A stretch of DNA of 64,000 nt. Origin: Curtobacterium sp. UNCCL20 (GTDB lineage Bacteria; Actinomycetota; Actinomycetes; Actinomycetales; Microbacteriaceae). The notes beneath the pieces are model-generated. The model was not told the origin of the DNA. It made no database searches and worked only from the letters and a program-made list of their open reading frames with translations. A program made the translations under genes and the position numbers. Position 1 is the first letter of the stretch, and every line of letters begins with the position of its first letter. Below, one piece after another: positions 17,509 through 23,867 of this stretch. Location of the stretch: NCBI RefSeq assembly GCF_900101675.1, contig NZ_FNKG01000003.1, forward strand, positions 62,001-126,000, read 5' to 3'.

Positions 17509-18266
17509 GAGTGGCTTCCTTCGAGTTGTTGAGCTGCGTAGCGGGCACGGCGGCGAGCGTTCCGGGCCACGCGGCGCACGGGGTCGGCGTAGCGCGCTCG
17601 ATCCGCGGCCCGGATCGCCGCCCGGCGCTCCGGGTCGGCTCGGAAGTTGCGACTGCGCTGTGTGTTCGCCGCTGTGCAGTCCGCACACCGGCAGCCCGCC
17701 TGGTACCGCGTGTAGGAACCGTGCTGCGCCGTTGGGATCGTCCCGTGACGCTGGGCATCAGCGGTGTTCATGGCATGGGTGCCCCAAGCCAAGTTGCTCG
17801 CGCGGTTGTTCCGCTGGTCGCCGTCGAGATGTCGCACCAGCGGGTGATGGTCGGGATTGTCGTGGAATGCCTCGGCAACCAGCCGATGAACCTTCCGCTG
17901 CCGATTGTGAATGGAGGCGTGGAGGTACCCGTCCGGGTACGGGGTCAGCTTGACGTGCCGCGGCGACTCGTATCGCGGAAGGACGGAGCCTGTGAACCGG
18001 ACGCGGCCTTCCGAGGACACCTGATAGTGCCCACGAGCACCCGCAATGTCCCGCCACTCTTCGCCGGGCAGGTCGGTGGAGAGCGCGGGACGCGGGCTAG
18101 CTGCCTCCGCGCGGAGCCGAAGCACGAGGCGGGCGGCCCAAGCTGCATTCGAGCACGGGACGCACGGTGCTTCACCGCGGCGATAGTGGGCCTCAGCGCC
18201 GGCCTTGCCGGGCAAACCACACAGCGCCGTGATCGTCGGCTCCAGCCGCCCTGAGGCGGCGGTCAT
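17505..18266 (-). CDS. NUMOD4/HNH endonuclease with extra Cys modules
   Basis: A 253-residue protein. A NUMOD4 motif (EEWRDIAGARGHYQVSSEG, about 69-87) precedes an HNH core (HRLVAEAFH ... VRHLDGDQRNNRASNL, about 127-159), the layout of phage homing-type endonucleases that nick or cut double-stranded DNA. Flanking both sides are short Cys clusters: C16, C35, C38 at the N-terminus and GCRCADC (about 181-187) at the C-terminus, similar to small actinophage zinc modules. Start and stop both overlap neighbours as ATGA. It could be a packaging-associated nuclease, as HNH proteins are in many cos phages, or a homing enzyme. Confidence 0.8.
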   Translation of the reverse strand: MTAASGRLEPTITALCGLPGKAGAEAHYRRGEAPCVPCSNAAWAARLVLRLRAEAASPRPALSTDLPGEEWRDIAGARGHYQVSSEGRVRFTGSVLPRYESPRHVKLTPYPDGYLHASIHNRQRKVHRLVAEAFHDNPDHHPLVRHLDGDQRNNRASNLAWGTHAMNTADAQRHGTIPTAQHGSYTRYQAGCRCADCTAANTQRSRNFRADPERRAAIRAADRARYADPVRRVARNARRRARYAAQQLEGSHS

Positions 18267-18616
18267 GATTCGGCCCGCTCTGCTTCGGCGCGCTCAGTGC
18301 AGGGCGTGCAGCTGTTCCACAGGCCGTCGGTAGCGGTAGGGCAGTCGCCGAATGCTGTGAACGGGAGGACTTCACCGCACCTGGAGCACGTCTTCGAGCC
18401 GGTGGGGTGCTTCGCCGTGCGAGCGGCGGAAACCTGCTCCGGCGTCCGTGCCAGGAGCGCTTCCCGGCGGCGGTTGGTTCGGCTGGCGTTGTGGCGGCGG
18501 CGTTCGGCGATGCGGGTTTCGATGCGGGCGCGGGAGCCGGGCCGGGTCGCGGTCTCCAGAAGCGCTTCGAGGGCGCTGAGGGTGCTGGGGTAGATCCGGC
18601 GGCGTTGTTCAGACAT
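18263..18616 (-). CDS. 117-residue zinc-finger protein
   Basis: A basic N-terminal half (RIETRIAERRRHNASRTNRRRE) is followed by two CxxC pairs: CSRCGEVLPFTAFGDC and later CTPC. Proteins with this pattern are frequent in actinophages and are probably nucleic-acid binding or HNH-like. ATG 18616 has GGAG upstream; the frame overlaps the preceding micro-gene by 8 nt and the HNH gene by 4 nt. Function unknown. Confidence 0.55.
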   Translation of the reverse strand: MSEQRRRIYPSTLSALEALLETATRPGSRARIETRIAERRRHNASRTNRRREALLARTPEQVSAARTAKHPTGSKTCSRCGEVLPFTAFGDCPTATDGLWNSCTPCTERAEAERAES

Positions 18617-18713
18617 TGCAGACTCCGATGATGAGAAGGCCGGCGCTGAGCGTGGCGGCCAGGACGTGGGTGGTGGTGATGGCGGCGCGGAGTTCACGCA
18701 GGTGGTGCTTCAT
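18609..18713 (-). CDS. 34-residue membrane peptide
   Basis: MKHHLRELRAAITTTH, then a hydrophobic helix ALLAATLSAG-like to the C-terminus (VLAATLSAGLLIIGV). A GGAG ribosome site lies upstream of ATG 18713, and the end overlaps the next gene by 8 nt. A terminator just upstream makes it the first gene of a sub-operon. Function unknown. Confidence 0.45.
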   Translation of the reverse strand: MKHHLRELRAAITTTHVLAATLSAGLLIIGVCNV

Positions 18714-18731
18714 GGGGCAGGCTCCAATGAG

Positions 18732-18786
18732 AAAAGGCCCCTCCAGAGCACCCCCGCCTGCCCGGAAGGGGTGCCCTGAAGGGGCC
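18732..18786 (-). terminator. Leftward terminator between zinc-finger genes
   Basis: On the minus strand a long imperfect stem (GGCCCCTTCAGGGCACCCC paired with GGGGTGCTCTGGAGGGGCC) is followed by TTTTCTC. It would end, or attenuate, transcription coming from the capsid side. Confidence 0.65.
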
Positions 18787-18862
18787 GGTCTTGTGTGGCG
18801 TCGATTCGAGCGGGCAGGGCTTCGACGCGGTCGGGTGCTAGGCACCCGAAGATGGGGAGGGC

Positions 18863-19126
18863 CTACGCGGCCGTGGTGGGCTGTGCGGCCTCGGCCGCGC
18901 GGAGAGCGAGGTTGCGCTCGCGGTTCCGGGCACGGTAGCGGGCCATGGCGAGCCGGTGGGCCTCACGCCCGCGGTCCGTGTGCCGGTAGGCGCGGACCCG
19001 CGCGGCCCGGCACGGCCGGCACTGGTTCCGGCGGCCAGAGGGGGCGGAGACGTCGAGCGGGAAGTCCCCGATGGGCTTGGTCTCGTCGCAGATGCCGCAG
19101 CGCTTGGTGTCAGTCGGTTCAGTCAC
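18863..19126 (-). CDS. 87-residue zinc-finger protein
   Basis: CGICDETKPIGDFPLD and CRPCRAARVRAYR supply two CxxC pairs, followed by an Arg-rich helix (RARNRERNLALRAAE). It is the compact actinophage zinc-finger type, related in pattern to the 117-residue neighbour, and probably binds nucleic acid. GTG 19126 overlaps the previous stop (GTGA). Confidence 0.55.
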   Translation of the reverse strand: MTEPTDTKRCGICDETKPIGDFPLDVSAPSGRRNQCRPCRAARVRAYRHTDRGREAHRLAMARYRARNRERNLALRAAEAAQPTTAA

Positions 19127-19416
19127 TTGGTGGCTCCCTTCGCGGGTGTCGATTCCTGCTTCAGCTTCGCCAGGCGGCTGGCCGTGCGGGTCGGTGCCGG
19201 TCCGTCGTCCCTCGCCTCGCGGACGATCCGGCGAACGGCCGTCAGCAGGCTCACGTACGCGGCGAGCGTTCGGGTCTGGAGGCTGCCCGCCTTGGTCTGG
19301 CGGTCGAGGGTGGCGGCGAGCGTGCGGGCGAGCTGCACGGTGCTGGCGTGCTCAGGGTTCGCCAGCACGGGGTCCGCGGCGAGCGTCACCTCGAGGGCTT
19401 CTGCGTGGCTGGTCAT
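19123..19416 (-). CDS. Possible small-terminase-like protein
   Basis: A 97-residue helical protein: STVQLARTLAATLDRQTKAG and RTLAAYVSLLTAVRRIVREA. The pattern (a Leu-rich helix with a LARxLA core, then a Tyr-x-x-Leu helix) resembles the small terminase subunits annotated in many actinophages, and it lies two genes from the capsid gene. Satellites often carry their own small terminase to redirect packaging. The match is by eye and weak, so the function is a hypothesis. ATG 19416 overlaps the preceding stop. Confidence 0.35.
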   Translation of the reverse strand: MTSHAEALEVTLAADPVLANPEHASTVQLARTLAATLDRQTKAGSLQTRTLAAYVSLLTAVRRIVREARDDGPAPTRTASRLAKLKQESTPAKGATK

Positions 19417-19763
19417 CGCGCCTCCTTGGCGGCTTCGAGATGGGCGGCGGTAGCGCCTTCGCGCTGGCCGATGGAGTGCGCCTGGAGCAGCGCGAGGTGG
19501 AGTCCCTGGGCGAACTCGTCCGCGGTCTTCGCGGAGCTGAGCACGGCCCAGTTGGGCATGAGGGGGAGCGACGGCACCCGGCGCTTCAGCGCGGCGACGG
19601 CTTCGGACACATCGAGTGGGGTGGCCAGCCCGGCGGAGACCGCCTCCTGCTCAGCATTGAAGAGCTGAGCAGCGAGGGCGTCTCGCTGGGCGGTGACTTC
19701 CCGCAGCTCCCGCTGGAGGCGGGCGGCGCGCATGGTGTGGGCGTTGCTTCCAAACAGGGCCAC
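19413..19763 (-). CDS. 116-residue coiled-coil protein
   Basis: GTG 19763 has GGGAG 5 nt upstream, so it is preferred to upstream TTG starts. The N-terminal half is a coiled coil (MRAARLQRELREVTAQRDALAAQ...EQEA) and the rest is mixed helical with no known motif. First gene of the leftward coupled operon and directly downstream of the capsid gene. It could be a scaffold or capsid-size factor given its place and coiled coil, but nothing proves this. Confidence 0.5.
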   Translation of the reverse strand: MALFGSNAHTMRAARLQRELREVTAQRDALAAQLFNAEQEAVSAGLATPLDVSEAVAALKRRVPSLPLMPNWAVLSSAKTADEFAQGLHLALLQAHSIGQREGATAAHLEAAKEAR

Positions 19764-20107
19764 AGGGTCTCCCAAGGTCAAGGTCAAACGAGGGGGGGTG
19801 GGCAAAAACGGCCGGGGAGGGATTGAGGGTTACCCGGAGAGTGTCCGTGGCTTCGGCAGCCGTGAGAACTGACCCCCCTACCCCCTCAGGGCCTCGGAAC
19901 AGGGGCGGACCGCCCGTCTCGTGCGCTTGTCCCGGCGACCGGCTTACCCAGCAGCGCTCGCATTTGACAGGCGGTCCGCGAACACGGAAGTCGCGGGAGG
20001 AAGCGCGACCGTCGTGTCTGCGGTCGGTCCGCGGAGCTGTCAGAGGACTCCGAGACCGGCCAGCTCACTCGACCCACCGAGGAAGGGCGGCGGGGAGTGG
20101 AGCAGTG
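19764..20107. other. Non-coding gap downstream of the capsid gene
   Basis: About 340 nt with no supported gene. It holds GGTCAAGGTCAAA (19776 region), a GGGCGGACCGCCC palindrome near 19906, and further GGTCCGC motifs at about 19970-20035. It probably contains the promoter of the leftward small-gene operon. Confidence 0.4.
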
Positions 20108-20160
20108 CCCGGCCGGGCGGTGAGACCCGGCCGGGCTGGCAGCTGAAAGGCTCAGCTGCC
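20108..20160 (-). terminator. Capsid-gene terminators
   Basis: Two hairpins follow the capsid stop: GGCAGCTGA-AAGGC-TCAGCTGCC (20138-20160) and a pair of CCCGGCCGGGC blocks (20108-20118, 20126-20136). They isolate capsid transcription from the small-gene operon. Confidence 0.55.
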
Positions 20161-20177
20161 GAAGCCATGAGGTGGAG

Positions 20178-21308
20178 CTACGCCGCCTTGGTCGTGACCA
20201 GGGCGATGGCCTCCGGACGGAACACGTCGAAGCCGAAGCGGCCCTCCGTACGCGCCACCACCTGGTTGGTGGTGAAGTACGTGTAGGGGTTCCACTCCGT
20301 CTCGACTCCGACCTTGTCGGTGCTGAGGCCGACCGAGTCCTGGCCGAGGACCAGGGCCTTGCCCGAGGGCAGGTCCGGGGAGGCCACGGTGGGCATGCCC
20401 CAGAGACCCGGGCGGTCGCCGCCCTCGAACGGGTTGCCGCCGAGGTACTGGCCGTTGCCGTCCTTGCTCAGGCGGATGGCGTCGTAGTCCTCGACCGGGA
20501 GGACGAGGACCGAGACGTTGTGCCCGAGCGAGGTGATCTTCGACGCTCCCGCGTAGATCGAGTCAGCGGCCGTGCCGGCGAAGGCCTGCGACTGGATGCC
20601 CGAGGCCGTGGAGAACGCGGAGACCGCATCGGCCGTGAGCTTGCGGATGATGCCGTTGCGCAGTTCGGCGTCCAGGAAGTCGGCGAGGTCGCCGTTGTCC
20701 CGGAGCAGCATCTTGTCGATGGGTTCCGACAGGTGCGCGTACACCTTGAGCGCGCCGTCGACCGCCTTGACCGTGTAGACCGAGGTCGGCTTCTGGGCAC
20801 CCGGCGCGACCACGGCCGCGTTGTTGGTGCGGACCGTCTGGGCGACGTAGCTGTACTTCTCGCTGTCGCGCTGGCGGACCGGGATGAGGCCCAGCAGACC
20901 CAGCCCCGCCTGCCCGAGCGGCACCGGCTTGGTGTCGAGAGCCACCGGAGTGACCGTCGAGCCGCCAGCCACAACCGCCTTGACGCCGTTCAGGGCCGCG
21001 CGGTCCGCGGTTGCCTTCAGGCTCGCCGGAGTGATGAAGCCGCGGGGCGCGGACTTCACCTGGGTGTGCTCCGAGCCGCCGACGCCGTCCGGGAAGACGA
21101 GGTCGGTACCGGTCGTGCCGGCCGTGTGTTCGGCGGCCTTCAGACCGCGGATCTCAGCCTGGAGCTGGAACGCGCGGTCGGAGTCCGACTCGACGGACTT
21201 GACCTCGGCGTCGGTCAGGTCCCGGCCGCTGGCCTTGACCTCGGCGACGAGGGTGCCCATGCGAGCCTGGATGGTGGCCAGTTCGGCCTGTGCGGACTTG
21301 ATGTCCAT
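20178..21308 (-). CDS. HK97-fold major capsid protein
   Basis: A 376-residue phage major capsid protein. Residues 1-70 form a charged helical N-arm (MDIKSAQAELATIQARM... AFQLQAEIRGLK) like the HK97 delta/scaffold region. The rest matches the HK97 shell fold: RGFITPASLKA, TPVALDTKPVPL, SEKYSYVAQTVRTNNAA, the HLSEPIDKMLL helix, ELRNGIIRKL and a C-terminal RFGFDVFRPEAIALV. ATG 21308 has AAGGAAG. In complete phages this gene sits beside portal and protease genes; neither is present here. The frame is intact and separately promoted and terminated, as expected of a functional gene rather than a relic. Confidence 0.85.
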   Translation of the reverse strand: MDIKSAQAELATIQARMGTLVAEVKASGRDLTDAEVKSVESDSDRAFQLQAEIRGLKAAEHTAGTTGTDLVFPDGVGGSEHTQVKSAPRGFITPASLKATADRAALNGVKAVVAGGSTVTPVALDTKPVPLGQAGLGLLGLIPVRQRDSEKYSYVAQTVRTNNAAVVAPGAQKPTSVYTVKAVDGALKVYAHLSEPIDKMLLRDNGDLADFLDAELRNGIIRKLTADAVSAFSTASGIQSQAFAGTAADSIYAGASKITSLGHNVSVLVLPVEDYDAIRLSKDGNGQYLGGNPFEGGDRPGLWGMPTVASPDLPSGKALVLGQDSVGLSTDKVGVETEWNPYTYFTTNQVVARTEGRFGFDVFRPEAIALVTTKAA

Positions 21309-21550
21309 GGTGATACTTCCTTGCAGTAGAACACTGATGCGGCCTGCTGGCCGCGGAGAGTGCCTACGGAGGTCGGAGACGGACCCGTGGTGCATGTCCC
21401 TCCTGGGACTTGGGCTGGCCTCTGACTGGACCGGTGTCCGTACTCGACCTCTGCCCTCCTGGGCCTCGGGTCGCGGACGCGGCGATGCACCGCTACCAGG
21501 CCGGGGATCGGCCGGCCGCTGAGCGGTGCAAGATCTGGGGAGGGCGGGAT

Positions 21551-21840
21551 GCCCTCATGTGAGTAGACCCTCTGCTGGTAACAAGCCGAGACGGTCGTGG
21601 GTGCCCCTCATATGACTAGACGGCATTGGTGTAACAAGCCGAGACGGTCGTGGGTGCCCTCGTATGAGTAGTACGCCACGTGGGGACAAGCCGAGGCGGG
21701 CGTGGGTGTCCCTCAGTTGATAAGTCCCTCTGCTTGATTCACTCCGGGCGGCAGTGCCGGCCTCGTGGGGTGCCCTCGGATGAGACGAGGGTGTTTGGGT
21801 AACAAGCCGAGGCGGTCGTGGGTGCCCATGTGAGTAGACG
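21551..21840. repeat. Tandem ~53-bp repeats upstream of the capsid gene
   Basis: Four copies of ACAAGCCGAG followed by (A/G)CGG(T/G)CGTGGGTGCCC occur at 21581, 21634, 21686 and 21802, spaced 53, 52 and 116 bp. Each is followed by a variant of CTCATATGAGTAG. A degenerate fifth unit fills the 116-bp space. The block lies in the 568-nt gap between the capsid start and the 187-residue gene; nothing else is seen there except sequence likely to hold the capsid promoter. Candidates are an origin, a packaging site or regulator-binding sites. Confidence 0.8.
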
Positions 21841-21876
21841 GCATTGTGACTTCACCCCGGCGGCGGGGCCGTCCCG

Positions 21877-22440
21877 TCAGCCGAAGAGCTTCTGAAGGAC
21901 GTAGGTGACAGCGGAGCCGAGGGCAGCGGCGACGACGCCCACGATCACGGGGCTGTTCCACCACGCGCGCGAGGCGGTGTCCGGCGAATCGAGCTGGAGC
22001 GGTTCGTACGGCTCGGCGCGGCCGTGATGACTGAGGCTCCGCCGGATTGCGGCTCCGAACGCCTGAACGTCTTCGGGGAGCACTCCCTCGTAGTCGACCT
22101 CTAGCCGGAAGCCTTCCAGCCCCTGCCAGTCCGCGAAGACCGAGAACATCGCTTCTCGGTCGATTCGCCCGGTCCCGGCCGCGGGCCACCTCTCCAACGT
22201 CGAGAAGACCGACTTGGGCGCGGCACCCGTCTCATCGAGCCGGGCGAGCGCCTCGTGGAGGTCCATCCCGTTCTCGCGCAGCTCCCAGCGGACGGCGTTG
22301 TCCACAGCCGAGTAGCTGAGCGCGCCGGTCTCCCTCACGAACTCCAACCGCAGCTCGTCGTAGACCTGGACGAGAGCTTCCCGGAGCTTCTCGCCGCTGC
22401 GGAAGTAGCGCTCTTCCCTCTCGCGGTGTTGTCCCGGCAC
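21877..22440 (-). CDS. 187-residue tail-anchored protein
   Basis: A soluble acidic/charged region (EREERYFRSGEKLREALVQVYDEL ... shortened here; then FEGVLP-like and ALERW segments) ends in one membrane helix at the extreme C-terminus (about 163-183, SPVIVGVVAAALGSAVTYV). No known domain is recognised. Such C-terminal anchors occur in some phage-defence and signalling effectors and in accessory genes of satellites, which is only suggestive. GTG 22440 start. It is an element accessory gene, divergent from the 59-residue gene. Confidence 0.55.
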   Translation of the reverse strand: MPGQHREREERYFRSGEKLREALVQVYDELRLEFVRETGALSYSAVDNAVRWELRENGMDLHEALARLDETGAAPKSVFSTLERWPAAGTGRIDREAMFSVFADWQGLEGFRLEVDYEGVLPEDVQAFGAAIRRSLSHHGRAEPYEPLQLDSPDTASRAWWNSPVIVGVVAAALGSAVTYVLQKLFG

Positions 22441-22599
22441 TCGTCCAACCTATGGCAGGCCAGCGACACAGGCTGAGGCCGGCGCGCTCGCCGAAGCTGG
22501 AAGCATCCTGGAGATTCTCCCGGGGCCGGGAGGTCGCTTGCGGTGTCGGAGGCCATGTGTACTCTCCGAGCACCCTTCACCTATCGAGAGGACGAAACC

Positions 22600-22779
22600 A
22601 TGGCCACCGCACACGAGGTCAACGAAGCAAACGCAGAAGCGCAGCTGGCGCTGCTCAAGAAGATCCAGGAGAGCGTCACCAGCGAGCGGGTGGCCCCCAG
22701 TGCCATCAGCGAGTGGGCGCTCGCCTACCGTTACCTCCGAGGCGGCGCGCAGCCCGGCAGCGCGACCGTCGAGAAGTAG
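22600..22779 (+). CDS. 59-residue hypothetical protein
   Basis: MATAHEVNEANAEAQLALLKK... then SEWALAYRYLRGG: a short helical protein with no recognised family. ATG 22600 has GAGAGGA upstream and a good terminator follows, so it is likely expressed. One of the few rightward element genes, which makes it a candidate regulator or recombination directionality factor on size alone. Confidence 0.5.
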   Translation: MATAHEVNEANAEAQLALLKKIQESVTSERVAPSAISEWALAYRYLRGGAQPGSATVEK

Positions 22780-22790
22780 CGCGCGCCGAG

Positions 22791-22818
22791 GCCCGGACGT
22801 TCACAGCGGCGTCCGGGC
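22791..22818. terminator. Bidirectional terminator between convergent element genes
   Basis: GCCCGGACG (22791-22799) and CGTCCGGGC (22810-22818) with AAG/CTT-like flanks form a hairpin between the 59-residue gene and the stop of the 205-residue gene. Confidence 0.6.
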
Positions 22819-22822
22819 TTCG

Positions 22823-23440
22823 TCATGCCCGGCGCATCTCGGCGTACAGCTCGCTGATGCGGTCGCGGAGCCTCCGCAGCTTCCGAGCGTCAGGGTGCTG
22901 CTCGGGGATCTCGGGGCCATAGACCCGGTCGATCATCTGCTCCAGCTCGCGGGCCTCCCGGCGGAGCGGGGCGAGCACAGCTGCGAGGCTTTCGCGCTCC
23001 AGCTCGGCTGCCCGGTCATCGGGCGAGCTGAAGCGGTCCCGGATCGTCCGGGGCAGCGACGGGTCCTGCCGGCGGGCGTGCTGGAGCTGGCCGGCGACGG
23101 TCTCTAGGTGGCGTGCCTTCCGAGCCTCGGGGGAGCGGTCGCCTCGGCGGTAGGAGCTGGCGGAGTGCTCCAGGATGAGGGCTGGCAGCTCGGCCAGGGC
23201 CTCCGGCACTCGGATGCCGTGGAAGCCGTAGATGCCTTGGCGCTTCGACTCTCTGAAGCCACGCGCCCGGAGGATGCGGAACAGCTCCCGAGACGTCAGC
23301 GGTCGGGTGCCCGGCGGCATGGCGTCCAGGGCCGCTCGGAAGACGGCCGTGCGGGGCGACCAAGCGGCGGGGTCGAGATCGAAGATGCGCTCCAGGCCGT
23401 TGAGGGCGGGCGCTGCGGGCGCTGCGGTTGGTGAGGTCAT
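22823..23440 (-). CDS. 205-residue winged-helix-like DNA-binding protein
   Basis: The middle (about 62-92, PLTSRELFRILRARGFRESK, then GIYGFHGIRV) resembles the winged-helix tail of phage primase/helicase proteins, where an eL..aL..rGf helix is followed by a GxRGxxGIRL wing. The C-terminal half is a long charged helix with coiled-coil character. ATG 23440 reads away from three 16-bp direct repeats at 23529-23663. A protein beside iterons could be a replication initiator or an autoregulating repressor. No primase or helicase catalytic motif is present. Confidence 0.5.
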   Translation of the reverse strand: MTSPTAAPAAPALNGLERIFDLDPAAWSPRTAVFRAALDAMPPGTRPLTSRELFRILRARGFRESKRQGIYGFHGIRVPEALAELPALILEHSASSYRRGDRSPEARKARHLETVAGQLQHARRQDPSLPRTIRDRFSSPDDRAAELERESLAAVLAPLRREARELEQMIDRVYGPEIPEQHPDARKLRRLRDRISELYAEMRRA

Positions 23441-23528
23441 GGGCCTTCCAGGGGCGATCGAGGGACCGGCGAAGCGGTCGAGGGTGGCGCACAGGCAACA
23501 CCCAGGTGTATGTCCTGTCCAAGTGCCT

Positions 23529-23663
23529 AGGGGCAGTTTGGACAGATGGCACTTCCGCGCAGATGCAGGGCAGTGGATGCCAAGGGGCAGTTTGGACAAC
23601 TGGTCACCCGGCGCTACTTCCCAGGTGGCAGTAGGGGCGCACGGCGAAGGGGCAGTTTGGCCA
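23529..23663. repeat. Three iterons upstream of the winged-helix gene
   Basis: AGGGGCAGTTTGGACA occurs at 23529-23544 and 23583-23598, and AGGGGCAGTTTGGCCA at 23648-23663; spacings are 54 and 65 bp. An inverted CCAGTTGCCCC lies at about 23706-23716. The 418-nt gap from 23441 to the right end has no gene; it holds these repeats and the attP right arm. Confidence 0.8.
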
Positions 23664-23858
23664 TCGGTTCTAACAACTAAAGGAGAACAGCCCCTTGAAC
23701 CTGCCCCAGTTGCCCCAGGAACCTTCCCATCGGCTTGCTGGTGCGGATCGGGGCGGTGCAGGAACATGCCCCGTTCCTGCCCCAAGTGCCGCAGAACTAC
23801 CCGGAAACTGTCCCATTGGTTCTGGAGCGGTAGTACCTCACGTCACCTTTTGGTGTTG

Positions 23859-23867
23859 CTCGACGAG
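23859..23867. other. attR core
   Basis: Second copy of CTCGACGAG. CCTTTTGGT (23846-23854) lies just inside the element and mirrors ACCAAAAGG at the left end. Confidence 0.85.

Larger units (their letters stand above)
15185..23867. mobile_element. 8.7-kb serine-integrase element in comM, probable phage satellite
   Basis: The ends are defined by the direct repeat CTCGACGAG (15185-15193 and 23859-23867). Removing 8,674 bp rejoins comM in frame as LFLDEAPEFPR, so the boundaries are exact. Contents from left to right: integrase (+), a 38-aa membrane peptide (+), a leftward run of ATGA/GTGA-coupled small genes including HNH and zinc-finger proteins, an HK97-type capsid gene, a tandem-repeat block, a tail-anchored protein, a 59-aa gene (+) and a winged-helix-like protein next to iterons. 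No portal, large terminase, protease, tail, lysis or helicase gene is seen. Size and content fit a capsid-bearing satellite; a decayed prophage is the alternative, but the overlapping intact frames argue against decay. Confidence 0.85.

Noticed and set aside
21555-21844. Two similar micro-frames (MPSSHMRGTHDRLGLL... and MPSTHMGTHDRLGLL...) read on the minus strand of the 53-bp repeats
   Set aside because: No ribosome sites; the peptide similarity follows from the DNA repeats themselves. Left as repeats.
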